This document shows positions 1 through 11,608 of a DNA stretch of 64,000 bases, piece after piece. Both the position numbers and the translations under genes were made by a program. The first letter of the stretch is position 1; the number at the start of each line of letters is the position of its first letter. The DNA is from Sodiomyces alkalinus F11 (Eukaryota > Ascomycota > Sordariomycetes > Glomerellales > Plectosphaerellaceae), in contig NW_021167083.1 of the NCBI RefSeq assembly GCF_003711515.1, forward strand, positions 364,712-428,711, written 5' to 3'. Under the pieces are notes generated by a model. That model was given only the letters and a program-made list of their open reading frames with translations. It had not been told where the DNA came from and ran no database searches.

Positions 1-25
1 GCCTAAAAACCACCTTAACGCCTAC
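1..25 (+). mobile_element. Copia-A, left fragment (RT region), cut by Gypsy-1
   Basis: The first 20 bases plus the target duplication cctac belong to the same reverse-transcriptase reading frame that resumes at 9223. Joined across the Gypsy-1 insertion the frame reads into the Copia RT block ending TLAGRTF. The rest of the element lies left of the window. Confidence 0.6.
21..25. repeat. Target-site duplication (left) of Gypsy-1
   Basis: The 5-bp sequence cctac directly precedes the left LTR and recurs at 9218-9222, directly after the right LTR. Five-base duplications are the usual product of Gypsy and Copia integrases. Confidence 0.9.
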
Positions 26-377
26 TATCAGGTGTCTGTAACAGTAGTCACAATGGGTCTCTAGTATGAACCCACAGGGGTCCAGGTATGCCTAGTCTAA
101 GACCCCTCCAGGCATAAACAAAGCAAGTTATCACATAGTAAATAGAATAGTCCCTCGAAGTAAATAAGGCAGCCCTCGAGGAAGCAAATAAGCAGTCATT
201 AAGGAGTAGAGCGTAGTCTTAAGGAGCGAGGGAGCCTCCCCTTTAAAGAGGGAGGCCAGCGATTAATCTGATTCTTTAGCTATACCCACGTCCTAACCCT
301 ATTATAATCCTATCGTGATTATACCTAGTTCCTTACTTAACCCTACCTTTTCACTCTTTACGACTACCTATTTAATA
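26..377 (+). repeat. Gypsy-1 5' LTR (352 bp)
   Basis: It aligns without gaps to 8866-9217 (constant offset 8840). The terminal dinucleotides are now TA..TA, as expected from TG..CA after RIP. In its first 120 bases it keeps many CA/TG dinucleotides that read TA in the 3' copy. Confidence 0.92.
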
Positions 378-527
378 TTTTAATCGCTCTACCCTTAAAG
401 GGCGCGAAGACCGTTAAGAAGAGTCACTAAGATATCTAACTATTATAAAATAAACGATCCCACCTTCGATTTTAATAAGGCTGTGAGCTAGTTCGAGCGA
501 TAGCTCCGCGATAGCGAAACCGCCTTT

Positions 528-1930
528 GTGGAGGACGCTAATAAGGAACACGACGGGGATACGCCGGGAACTAACACGGCTCCCGCACCTACTACTACAC
601 CTATTCCTATACCTACTACTACTCCTATCGCTGGCACTACCTCTACTACTGCCTCTACCCCTATCATCGTCCCCGTCCCTCCTATAACCACGATAGGACC
701 CGCGTATAACCCTAACCTGCCCCTGTATACGAACGTTAACCTAGCCACGCTAACGGAGGAATAACTAGATAAACGCGTTAAATAGATAAAGGCATAGAAC
801 CACCGTAAGCGTAAGCTCGCGTACCTTACTAAGCTAGAGGCGGATACTACCGCCGCTATTACTACCGCCGCCGCCGCTATTAATCCTAACCTAGCCGATA
901 TCACCCACTGCCGTATAGCTAAGCCCCGATATCGCGTCGTGACCCTGGTGGGATCCTAGTATACCCACGATATATCCACGATATCGTCTATACACGGGTC
1001 TATTACCTAGGCTAAGTTTAATTTCCCCCTACCTAAATAGGATAGCGTATCCTAGGCTAAGTATCGCACGTTTATCTAGGAGACTAACTAGCGGTTTGAC
1101 CTGGATTCTTAATCCTTTCCCACGGACGCTGCGAAAAACTACTTCGTTATATTATACCTCCCCTACCACCTTAAGGAACGTTAGCAGGCTAAACTACGAT
1201 ATAAATACGACGGGGACTCTAATAAGGTTAGCTAGGCAGTCTTATAGGCCTAGCTATCCTATTAGGTTAACGATAACGATACCTGCCTATAAGAGGTGGC
1301 GGTATAGATCTAGAGCGAGTCTATCTCCTCCTAAAAAAAGGGGGAGTCTTACGCTAAATTTATATAACGGTGGGAAGCTCTAGAGTCGGAACTACCGGGT
1401 AAGCTCCTAGACTAGTAAAGGATTTAGATAGTACTAATAAGAGTCCTCCTACCTATTCGGGACTATATAGTATCTATAGGGGTTCCTAAGGATTACCAGG
1501 ATCTAGCCCCGGTATACCGTAGGGCTAAGGCCTTAACTATTACCGACGGGTTAGCCGTTAGCCGGACAGACTTCTAGTCCACTACCTAATAACGTCGTTT
1601 CCGCTCGCGTACCTACGGTTATAACCCCTACGCTCCGGCCACCTATAGTTCTATTAGTATCCCTGCGTCTACCCCTATATCCGCCCCTACGTATACTTTT
1701 ACGCCCGCTCCCGCTTCTAGTTACCCTATACGCCTTAGACTATTATCGTACCTTGATTCTATTACTTACTCTAACTATAACTGAAAGGGGCACTACGTCA
1801 CTACGTGCCTTAGCCCTTATACCGAGCGGTCGCGCTCGAGTAATAATAATCCGAATACCTAGCCGGTGTCTATATCTTATCCCACGGTCGGCCGCGTTAC
1901 GGGCGAGGTGCCCTAGGAATAACACCCGCC
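528..1930 (+). pseudogene. Gypsy-1 gag remnant with degraded zinc knuckle
   Basis: An open stretch at 528-764 encodes a Pro/Thr-rich segment. Around 1764-1812 the frame reads YSNYN-stop-KGHYVTTC, the spacing of a C-x2-C-x4-H-x4-C retroviral-type zinc knuckle in which the first two Cys codons (TGC/TGT) have become Tyr (TAC/TAT). This is the nucleic-acid-binding domain of gag. The many TAG/TAA stops are explained by RIP. The gag boundaries are approximate. Confidence 0.65.
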
Positions 1931-1989
1931 TCGAGTAACCCCCTCTACTACTACTATACCGGTAAAGGCACGTGTATCCCTTCGCCGAG

Positions 1990-4900
1990 GTAAGGAATAG
2001 GTGTAGATAGCGGCTCTCCTTAATAGAGGTGCCGATATTAATATTTTAGACCGGTCCCTCCTAGGACCTAGTTAGGTTCCTAAAGGGTCCCCAATCCCGG
2101 TGTCCTGGGTCACGGAAGGATAAATAAAGATAACCCTTAGGTCCCTTTATAGGATTATTACTACCACCGACTACTAGGGTCGAAAGAGGGTATAACGCGC
2201 CGAGTTCTATATTATAAATCTTACGGGCGCGAAGATTATCCTAGAGAGGCCGTGGCTTATAGCTGTTAACCCTAACGTCAATTAGTAGTATAGTATATAG
2301 ACCTATCCCTTATCATACGCGGAGCTTAGTATAGTTATATCCCTAAAAGAGCTACGTAGGGTAGTTAGATAAGCTTAGTCTATCCTTACTCTAACCTATA
2401 TAGGTTCTACGCGGGTCCTACGTATCGGTTATATCGGCTATATCGGCCACCCCGGCCTAATAGAAAATCCTTTAGTAGGATATAGGGATAAATTCCTAGT
2501 AGACAGGGTCTACCCTGGCCTAGATAGGGACCTAATAGCCATCTCCACGCTACTAGAATAGTATTAAGACTTCGCTAACGTTTTTAATATCGAAAACGCC
2601 GGATAGCTACCGACGCACTAATAGTAGGACCACGCTATTAAGGTCGAGGAGGGTAAGAAGCCTCCCTACGGTCCTATTTACCCCTTTACCGCTTAGGAGC
2701 TTAAGGTACTATGTTAGTATCTATAGGATACCGTTATAAAAGGGTGGATTAGACTATCTACTAGTCCGGCCGGCGCCCCTATCCTATTTATCCCTAGGAA
2801 AGGTGGTAAGCTACGCCTCTATATTAATTATAGAGGGCTAAATAAGGTAACCGTTAAGGACCGTACCCCCCTGCCCCTTATCCACGAAATCCTAAATCGG
2901 CTATTATCGGCGTAGTACTATACTAAGCTAGATCTTAAGGACGTATACCACCGATTACGGATTCGGGAGGGCGATAAGTGGAAAACGGCGTTCCGGATAA
3001 AATACGGTTATTACGAGTATCTTATTATACTATTCGGGTTAACTAACGCCCCCGCGAGCTTTTAACGGTATATTAACTAGGCGCTAACGGGCCTTATCGA
3101 TACTATTTACGTTATATACTTTAACGATATTCTTATTTATAGTAAGGACTTAGTTACCCACTGCGTGCACGTCCGCGAGGTCCTTACTAGGCTTAGGTAG
3201 TAGTCCCTATATACTAACCCCGATAAGTATAAGTTTAAGACCCGCGATATCGAGTTCCTCGGGTTTATCTATAGCCCGGATAGGGTACGTATAGACCTAT
3301 CCCGCGTTAATACTATCCGCGACTAAGAGCTTCCTAATAGTATTAAGAAGATACAGGTCTTCCTAGGCTTTATAGGTTTTTATAGGCGTTTTATTAAGAA
3401 CTATTCTAAGGTCGCTGCCCCTCCTATAGATTATTTGAAGGGGGGGTATATTAGGATCCTCGTACTTTCCCCGTAGGCCTAGACCGCGTTTAAGGAGATA
3501 AAACTGCTATTCTAGAAAGCGCCTGTTTTATAGTATTTTAACCCTACTCTGCCGATACGTATTAAGCTAGATGCTTCTATCTTTACCCTTAGCGCTATTA
3601 TTAGCTAACTCGAGGATAGCTTATAGCGCCCTATAGCGTTTATATCCCGTAAGCTACGTGGGGCTAAGCTTAATTATAGCACGCCCGATTCTAAGCTTAT
3701 AGCTATTATCGAGTCTTTCCGTATATAGCGTTACTACGTTACCTATAGTTAAAGTCCTGTAGTCGTTCTAACGGACCACCTAAACTATCGCTACCTATTA
3801 GATAAGCCGAAGCTTAAGGGCTAGCACGCTAGGTGGCTCAAGGAGCTTGCCCTGTTTAATCTTAAGATTTAGTACCGCCCGGGGACGTTAAACCCCGCTT
3901 ATAGGCTATTAAGAAAGCCTTAGCACGCGCCCTATAAGCGTGCCCTAGTTATTAACCGGGCTAAGGCAGTAAAGTCTTTTTCTAAGCATTTTATAGGCTA
4001 TATCGGGAACTAGCATGGTTCCCGTGCTACCTTAGTTTCTACACCCGCTCTTAACTCCCCCTTACCGAAGGTAGTAGAGGTATAGGCGGATAATCTCTTT
4101 TCGGAGCCCTTATCGAGGCGCCTTATTTTAGGCTATATCGGGAACCAGGATAATTCCCGTAATAGCCCCGGTTATGATTTTCCCGCTATTCCTACCTTAG
4201 TAGTTAAGATATAAGCGGATAATCTTTTTCTAGAGTCCGTTTCGAAACGTTCTGCCTTAGGCCTATATAGGACCTAGTATAATACTCGCGCTATTCCCGC
4301 TCCTCCTACCTTACCGGAAAAGATAGTTAAGACGTAAGCGGATAACTTTATCTCGGAGCCTTTTTCGAGGCGTTTTATTTTAGGTATTATCGGCAACTAG
4401 CGTGGTTCCTGTACTACCCCTATTATTCCCGCTCTTAATTCCCCTACCTTACTAGAAGAGGTGGTAGAGGCGTAAGCGGATAACCCTTTTTACACTAGAT
4501 AGTGTAAGGCCTATAGTAATAAGGCCACGCACGGGCACTAGTCTAGGAGTATTAGTATCCTTCGTTTTAAGAATCGCGTTTTTATACTAGACTACTCTAG
4601 CCTCTATTAAAAGGTTCTGTAGTGTTTCTATAATAGACCTAGCGTGGGGTATTATAGGGTTATAAGGACTATTAAGAGGATTTCGGACTTCTACTTTTAG
4701 GATTATTTACCTAGGGATATCCGATAGTTTATGCCTATCTATACTATCTATTAACGCACTAAGCCGCGGCACTATAAGCTATATAGCGAATTAGCGAGCC
4801 TCCTAATACCTCCGCGCCCCTTTATAGAGATAACTATTAACTTTATTATAGGGCTACTACCGGTCTATAGCCTAGGCTATAAAAGGGATACTATCCTTAT

Positions 4901-5840
4901 AGTAGTATACCGCCTAATAAAGTACTTAATTTATATCCCCTCGAGTAGTGGCTTAATAGTAGAAGGACTTGCTGAGTCTCTATAGTATCACGTCTTCCGT
5001 ATTTTCGGCCTGCCTAACGGTATTATATTAGACCGAGGCTTATTATTTATAAGTCGTTTTTAGGTAATCTTTTATCGGTGCCTTAGTACTGTATATCGCT
5101 TATCTATAGCGTAGCACCCGTAGACGGATAGATAAACGGAATAGTAGAATTAGAACCTCGAGTATTACCTGCGTATATTCTACTTATAGGAATAGGATAA
5201 CTAAGTTAACCGACTACTGTTAGCAGAATTCACCTATAATATAGCGTGGTATTCTACGATACGTTATACCCTATCCGATACGTTAATAGGCTATAACCCC
5301 CGAGGCCCTAACAAAGTATAGCTCCTAAGGGTAGGCGAGGTTTATACCGCTAAAGCCGAGCGCCGTGCGGAGTACCTTATAGCCTAGCGCCGGTCTATTT
5401 CGGACCTTATTAAAAGAGCGTAGGCTTCCTACGAACGGTATTATAATAACGGTCGTACCTAATATTCCTTTAAGATAGACGAGTATATCTTATTATCTAC
5501 GAAAAATATCCGATAGAAGAGGCTATCTAAAAAGCTTAGCAATAAGTTTATCGGGCTATAGAAGGTGACTAAAATCGTTAGTATATATAGCCTTATCTAT
5601 TAGTTAGAACTGCTAAAGGGTATAAGAATTTATAATGTTTTCCCCATTTCCCTGCTAGAACTATAGAGGTCCCGCGACGGGTTATAACCGGAACTACCTA
5701 TAGTCGATATCGAACTAGACTCGGAAGAATACGAGATCGAGGCTATCCTAGACTATCGATATTAGGGCTAATGGCGCTAGTACCTAATTAAAGAGGCCGG
5801 CTATAGCGATAAGGAGAATACCTAGGAGCCGAAGCGGAAC
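1990..5840 (+). pseudogene. Gypsy-1 pol remnant (PR-RT-RNase H-IN-chromodomain)
   Basis: With TAG/TAA treated as mutated sense codons, the classic Ty3/Gypsy order is readable. A protease active site reads NRGADINILD (about 2013-2046). RT follows with [39 protein letters not shown] and the catalytic box degraded to YFND at 3117-3128. RNase H (about 3530-3930) includes KLDASIFTLSAI. The integrase core (about 4800-5160) includes IILDRGLLF. A chromodomain (about 5715-5835) reads YEIEAILDYRY and ENT-stop-EP. Asp-to-Asn and Gln/Trp-to-stop changes fit RIP. It cannot encode a functional polyprotein. Confidence 0.88.
3990..4485 (+). repeat. Four in-frame imperfect repeats between RNase H and integrase of Gypsy-1
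   Basis: A unit built around GYIGN, a Pro-rich stretch and ADN recurs four times. The gcggata motif sits near 4086, 4215, 4338 and 4476, spacings of 129, 123 and 138 bp, all multiples of three, so the repeat is kept in frame. It lies exactly between the RNase H domain and the integrase and would encode a linker of four modules of 41-46 residues. Confidence 0.7.
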
Positions 5841-5879
5841 GTACCCGATAAACTCGTTAATAATTATTTTAGGATGAGG

Positions 5880-6210
5880 CTCTCCGTCTCGGGGAACTAT
5901 ATAGGATTATATATTATCCCTAATAGGAACCCTATAAAGATAACGTAAGGGTATTATTATCTATCCCTCCCTTCTTATAGGTAGCACTTTATAGCGAGAC
6001 TATTAGGGAACTAAACAGGTCTATACACTATTACTATAGGAGACCTTATAGATACGATATAAGGACGTTATTCTACCTTTCCCCCTCCTTACGGATAACG
6101 AGACTTACTAGGAACTAAATAGGTTTATATACTATCCCTGTAGGGGACCTAATACAGATAAGGGTCTATGTATCGGCTATATTAACTAAAACCCTTTAAT
6201 AGGCCGTGGA
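5880..6210 (+). repeat. About three diverged 104-bp direct repeats downstream of Gypsy-1 pol
   Basis: A motif gagac followed by ggaactaa, aggt and ctata recurs at about 5996 and 6100, with a more diverged copy near 5890. It lies just after the chromodomain and before the antisense accessory frame. Role unknown. Confidence 0.45.
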
Positions 6211-6613
6211 GATAACTTCTTATAAAGGGACCCCCCCTTAACCCAGACGGGGACTATATAGGTATTATCGCCTCGGTTACTATTTTCCTCCTTTTAAGCT
6301 TTTGCTCTCGATCTTTATTCTTCCTTTTAAGCGTTTACTCCCGACCTCTATCCTTTTTCGGGTATAACGCCCTAATCCCTATTTCTTTTCCTTCGGTATA
6401 ACGGCTTATCGCCCTTAAAGTCTATTTCCTTCTACTATTCCCTTAATTAACCGTTATAATAAGGACGCGATTATATTATAATAGAAGTATAGTTAGGGAC
6501 CGTTAGGGTTACGATAGGAATACCCTAAAGCTAGTTAAAAAAAAAAGGAAAAACCCAACCCGAAGGCTAGTAAAAAACCTAAAAAAAAAATTACTATTCC
6601 TCTACCTATACTA

Positions 6614-8125
6614 TCACGGCCCCTTTAAGGCGTCCTTAAACCCCACTAACTTATCGTCTAGAGGGGTAGGCTCCCGCCTAGCCACCTTATTACTATTATC
6701 CTCTATATATACCTAGCTCTACCCCGTGGTAGTAGCCGCTATTCCCCCCTTTTATCTATTACCCGCGGATAGTATCGAAGGCCGAAGAGATAAAGGCGTC
6801 TTCGCCTTCTACTTCTTCTTCTTCTTCTCTAATAAAGGAGTCGAGGGCGTTAAAGCCTTCTTCCCTTTCTTTACTAATAAGGCCGGCACTATATCGATAT
6901 TATCGGGCACTTCGTAAGGGTCCGGCGGACCTTATAGACCTTACGGTATTATAACCCCCGATAGCGAGCCTTAAGGTTATATAGAGCCACCACCGTCGCT
7001 AAATATATCGTTACCTATAAAGCTAACTCCCGCGGGGGCTAAGGTAGACCCTAAAGGCGTAGGTAAGTCTTCCTAGGCCTAAGCCTAGGCTAGGTTAAGA
7101 GTAGCTATTTACTTAAAAGTAGTAGCTATCCGCTCCTAGGCCGCGAGATCGCGCCCGTATAACGTAAGACGTTATTATTTAATATTAAGGCATTTCTGCT
7201 TAATAGTAAGACGCTACTATTATGGCCCGACGAATTACTTAAGAAGCGACTCTATACTATTAAGCCTTTTATAGATACCTTCCGCCGTTTTCTAGCGGGC
7301 GTCGGTAACTTCCTTAGCTTAACGCCGAGTAGTAATAGCTTCCTTAGTAGCCGACCGGTTACTCTCCTATATTAATTAACCCAGAGCCTCCCTAAGGATA
7401 ACCTAATATTAAACTATTATAGCCTAGTATTATATAGGATTAGTAAAGTGACTATATAGGACTAATAGAGGAATATAGTCGATAGAAAGGATTATAACAC
7501 TTATACGACGACTCTTATTTAGGCTATATTTCTCGATAGTGATAACTAAAACCTTTTATAGCTATTTAGCAGCATTCTTACCGGTAATAGGGAGCTATTA
7601 TAGATATTAGAAGAATAGGCCTACGGAGTAGTCTATAAAGGAAGGGGGTATAGCTATAGGGATATATAACTTACTACGCGGTATTTAAGGCTATTATACT
7701 TAGAGTAGTAATAGTATTTATTTATACGCCGGCCGTTATCGGCGTGACGGTATATCTCGGCCTTAATAGTATGCGTCTTCTCTTTAAAATTAAGCGCTAC
7801 TAACTTACCCACGTAACGTATATAGGGGGCCCTTAGATCCCCGCTTATACCGATATCTATAACCCTCTAGCGTAGAGCGACCGACGACGTAGTAATTAAC
7901 GACGACGTAGCCGTAGTAAGAGTAAGAGGCTTTAGTATAGCCGGAGCGATAACCTATAACGAGGTAGGCTATATAGCCGACTATATAGTAGATAGCCTAG
8001 CGGACTACGAGGTCGACACTATAACCACGATCTTAATCCTCTTAAAGGACCGTGTTATACTCGCGGGAGTAGCGACGCGCTTATTATTATTATTATCTTC
8101 CTAGGAAAGTATAGTAACTATACTA
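6614..8125 (-). pseudogene. Antisense accessory ORF of Gypsy-1, probably intron-containing, RIP-mutated
   Basis: On the strand opposite gag-pol, between the chromodomain and the 3' LTR, a frame runs from about 8120 to a stop at 6614-6616. Nearly all internal stops are TAG/TAA of RIP type. The first part (about 8120-7675) is Ser/Thr-rich and ends in a Tyr cluster (NKYYYYSKYNSLKYRV) that looks like Cys codons hit by RIP. The frame then shifts. A GTAAGT donor at 7674 and a TAG acceptor at 7595 define an 80-bp intron that restores it in phase. Part two has a possible coiled coil (about 7200-7350) and a Lys-rich stretch, and ends DDKLVGFKDALKGP. About 475 codons remain after splicing. I do not recognise the family. 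Confidence 0.6.
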
Positions 8126-8865
8126 TATTATATAGTTAGCTAGTATTATAGACCTAAGATGGCTAGGAAGCACTTATAAGATAGTAATTAGTTAATTAAT
8201 TAAATAATTAAGACTATAAATCGTTAGCACGCGGTATCCTGAATTAAGTAGAACTTACCGAGAGAGGTAGTATAATCGAAAGATTAAGTATAAAGGAGGA
8301 AGAAAAGAATAAGAAGAGGGAATAATAGCAGGTTATAAGATATCCCTAAAGCAGTTATATAGGCACTTATTTTTAATATAAAGAAGGAAGCTACGAAACT
8401 CACGGAAAGAGTAATAACGGGCTCTATATAATACTAGCTTCGGGAGTCTTTATAGATAGATTAAAGGGATAACCTAAGAGGATAAAGGGGCAGATTCGAC
8501 GGCCCGGAAAGGAACCTCCCTAGAACCCCTTAGGTTCCTGGTAAGAGTATAGCTATAGGTGAATTAATAGGACTCGGCCGCACATGGCGCTAGATTCGGA
8601 AGTATAAAAGGAAGTGGCTCTTATTAGTGGCCTTAGTCGATAGGTAAAGGGAGAAAGGGTATACCCAGATCAGAGCCATAGCTAACGGGGCTCCGTATAG
8701 GTACTAGGCGGGAACCTATTAGGGTCCTATCGTGGAGGGCTCTAGTTCGGGGTATTAAGGGACTCGGGATTTAGGAACAGACTTAGAGGCTAGATCTCGG
8801 GGGAGCTAAGGGGCCGGTATAGATTAGGCGCTCCTAAGAATAGGAGTATCCGGGGAAGGTCGCTA

Positions 8866-9217
8866 TATCAGGTGCCTATAATAGTAGTTATAATAGGTCC
8901 CTAGTATAAACCTATAGGGGTCTAGGTATGCCTAGTCTAAGACCCCTCTAGGCATAAACAAAGTAAGTTATTATATAGTAAACAGAATAGTCCCTCGAAG
9001 CAAATAAAGTAGCCCTCGAGGAAGTAAATAAGCAGTCCTTAAGGAGTAGAGCGTAGTCTTAAGGAGCGAGGGAGCCTCTCCTTTAAAGAGGGAGGCCAGC
9101 GATTAATCTAATTCTTTAGCTATACCCACGTTCTAACCCTATTATAATCCTATCGTGATTATACCTGGTTCCTTACTTGACCCTACCTTTTTACTCTTTG
9201 CGACTACTTATTTAATA
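8866..9217 (+). repeat. Gypsy-1 3' LTR (352 bp)
   Basis: Partner of 26-377. Most differences between the two are C-to-T at CpA or G-to-A at TpG, and in the first third they run mostly in this copy. It is followed immediately by the right target duplication cctac (9218-9222). Confidence 0.92.
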
Positions 9218-10595
9218 CCTACGCTTCCACCCTCGCCGGCAGGACCTTTAGGTCGTTAATAGCTATTACTGCCTATTTTAACCTAGAGACACGTCAGCTT
9301 AATACCGTTAACGCCTTTACTAACGCCACCCTTAATAAAGAGATCTACGCTAAGGATCCGCCCGGCTAGTTGCTACTTTAAGCAGTAAAAGGTATAAAGA
9401 GCGACGAGGACCTCGAGGCTATTTTAAAGCTATCGCGACTACCTTTACGCGGTATATAACGTCTACGCAGGGCGTTATATAGTCTTCGGCGTTCCCCTAA
9501 GCTATAGCACGAATAGCTCTCTTTAGTTTTAGATAAGTACGACCTAAAGTAACTGACCGAAGACGATTACGTCTTTAAAAGCAAGGAACTAATCGTCTTC
9601 TTTTACGTGGACGATATTATTTTGATCTATAGGAAAGAATATTAATCTGCTGCTAATTCTCTTATATAACGGATATAGCAGCACTTTTAAGTAAGGGACC
9701 TAGGCCTACTTAAGTGGTTCCTGGGGATTAGGGTGGTTTAAGATCGCTAATAACGTCGGCTATAGCTTTCCCTCGAGAACTATATCACCGAAAAGATTAA
9801 GGCTTTAGGGATGGATTTCCCCGTTAATAGGCGTAGGGTTAAAAGCCCTCTTCCTTTTCCTAACGTTTTATAACCCGTAACCGAATAAGCCTCTGTAGAT
9901 TTAATCTACCTATATCTACGGAAGGTCGGTTCTATTAATTACGCGGTCTATTAGACCCGGCCTAACGTATCTAAAGCTGCTTCAAGGCTTACCGAGTTGA
10001 ACACTAACCCGTTAAAATAGCATTATAATACCGTAGATAGGTGTTTAAAGTACCTGGCCTTAACTAAGTCCCTATGCCTTTACTTTAGACTACGCGATAA
10101 CCACCTATAGTACGCACTTTACTATACTTCCGACGCGGCGTTTAGGGACGACCGTAAGACTCGGTATAGCTCCTAGAGCTATACTATACTATTATTTAGT
10201 GGCCCCGTGGACTAGAAGGTAAATAAGCAAATAAGCGTCGTGACCTTTAATACTAAAGCCGAGCTTATAGCAGTTTCTGCTGCTACTAGGTAGTATATCG
10301 CGATAAGGCGTTTAATTAAGGATCTAACCTTAACCTTTAAGGAGGAACCACTAACGATATACTACGATAATAACTAAATAAGGATCCTGTTAGAGGCTCT
10401 ACGCCCTTAGGTTATATCTAGATTAAAGTATCTAGATATCCACGCCCTTTAAATCCGATAGGTCGTTTAATAGAGGAAGGTCCTAGTCGCCTAGATCTCG
10501 ACCTAAGAGATAGTCAGCGATAGGCTAACTAAAGTACTTCTCCCGCAGAAATATAACGCATTTATATATCTGTTAGGGATAGAGGTTCTAAGCCA
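9218..10595 (+). pseudogene. Copia-A pol remnant: reverse transcriptase and RNase H
   Basis: The frame continues the first 25 bases of the window. It shows the Copia RT blocks TLAGRTFRSLIAITAYFNLE and NTVNAFTNA, then the catalytic box FYVDDII (YVDD at 9604-9615, intact). Then comes ARPDVSKAASRLTEF-like sequence and an RNase H domain with SDA, KAELIAVSAAT and YYDNN (about 10130-10560), ending ADRLTK-like (here SDRLTKVLLPQKY) and LLGIEVLSQGA. In-frame TAG/TAA codons are RIP-type. Only the 3' half of the element is in the window. The element is dead. Confidence 0.85.
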
Positions 10596-10893
10596 GGGGG
10601 CTTAAGGTAATTTATAAGAGGCGCGGTGCTAAGTTTATAATCTGCAGCCTAGATTAACCGTTGTTTTGGTGCCCTTTAGATTGTTATTTGGGCACCCGTT
10701 TTTGATGTTTTGACGTTGTTATGGGGTTAATTTGACCACCTGTTTTTACACGTTTTTAACGTTTTTAGGTATAAAAAGAGCGCGCTTTTTAATAAGCCGT
10801 TCTTCAATCGTTGGATTAATATCTAGGCCTCTATTTTACCCTAGATTTACGGCTTTAATTAAGCAGAATGGTCAGGATTAATCCTACAGTTCT
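10596..10893. other. Unmutated segment after Copia-A pol
   Basis: From about 10640 TpG and CpA reappear at normal frequency, in sharp contrast to the RIP-mutated pol just upstream. A TATA-like tataaaaagag lies near 10773, beside a short A5/T5-flanked gcgcgc. No coding region is visible. It may be element 3' untranslated DNA or unique sequence. Confidence 0.5.
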
Positions 10894-11095
10894 GGGGGGG
10901 TGTGTTAGATGCCTATAGCCACCTTATCGGGGTGTGACTTACGCCATTCCTGTAAACGGATAGGGTACTTCCGACCGATATATCCATATTAATTTCCCCT
11001 CCTTTTACTTTATAGTTAGATATTTCCGCAGAGTATCTTTTACTCTTCTTTAATACACACACACATCTTTTGCGTACCTTATTTGTGTACTGACA
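10894..11095 (+). repeat. Candidate polypurine tract and 3' LTR of Copia-A
   Basis: A run of seven G (10894-10900) is followed by tgtgttagatgcc, the arrangement of a polypurine tract and an LTR beginning TG. A possible end is tgaca at 11091-11095, giving about 195 bp, close to the 204-bp LTR of Copia-B. The 5' partner is outside the window, so the limits are unproven. Confidence 0.35.
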
Positions 11096-11608
11096 ATTAC
11101 CAAGGTAATTGCCTTCGTTACCTCACCCTAGGTAAATCACTAATTTAACGCCCTATATTCCTTTCGCTCTTCCGCTTCCTCCCGATATTAGCGGGTATCT
11201 TTATCAGTGCTCTATATTATCAACGTATCTATTTTATATTGTCTAAAAGAAGACCTCTAATATAGGTAGTAATATTATATATAAGGTAGGTCCCTTATAA
11301 ATACACTATATCTAACTTTAAAGTGGATTCTAAGTGCCGAGTATCTAAATGTACCTGCGCCCTAGTGAGGCTCTTACCTAATTAGATACATCTGGGCGTG
11401 GGTCCACGCGTCGGCCCGTGTAGTTACAGTACCGTAGGTAATCATAAAACTCACGACTCCCAACGACCATAACGCGAGAACGAAACCATCGCCGGTCAAC
11501 TCTCCAATTATTACTGCACATATACAAGGACTCCGTGGATTGTAAAAACGCCGACACACACTATTCCTACGGAGTACCCAGTTCGAGGGCTTGCTTCCTC
11601 CGGCAATC
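11096..11608 (+). other. Upstream region of the F-box gene
   Basis: Sequence of mixed composition becoming GC-normal from about 11340. It presumably holds the promoter and 5' UTR of the gene at 11609. No recognisable regulatory site or second gene was found. Confidence 0.4.

Larger units (their letters stand above)
26..9217 (+). mobile_element. Gypsy-1: complete, RIP-mutated chromodomain Ty3/Gypsy retrotransposon
   Basis: A 9192-bp element with two gap-free 352-bp LTRs (26-377 and 8866-9217) and a 5-bp target duplication (cctac). It is nested in Copia-A. Order on the + strand: gag with a zinc knuckle, protease, reverse transcriptase, RNase H, a tandem-repeat linker, integrase, chromodomain. 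An antisense accessory frame lies between the chromodomain and the 3' LTR. All frames are riddled with TAG/TAA where CAG, CAA or TGG codons are expected, as RIP produces. It is an inactive copy; the chromodomain places it among the chromoviruses. Confidence 0.92.

Noticed and set aside
3990..4485. CRISPR-like array
   Set aside because: Spacing repeats are diverged, in-frame protein repeats in a eukaryotic retroelement; no spacer-repeat structure.
10662..10893. Alternative start of the Copia-A LTR at tgttttggtgcc, including the tataaaaagag box
   Set aside because: No partner LTR is available and the G-run followed by tgtgttagatgcc at 10894 is the more typical boundary; left as an open possibility.
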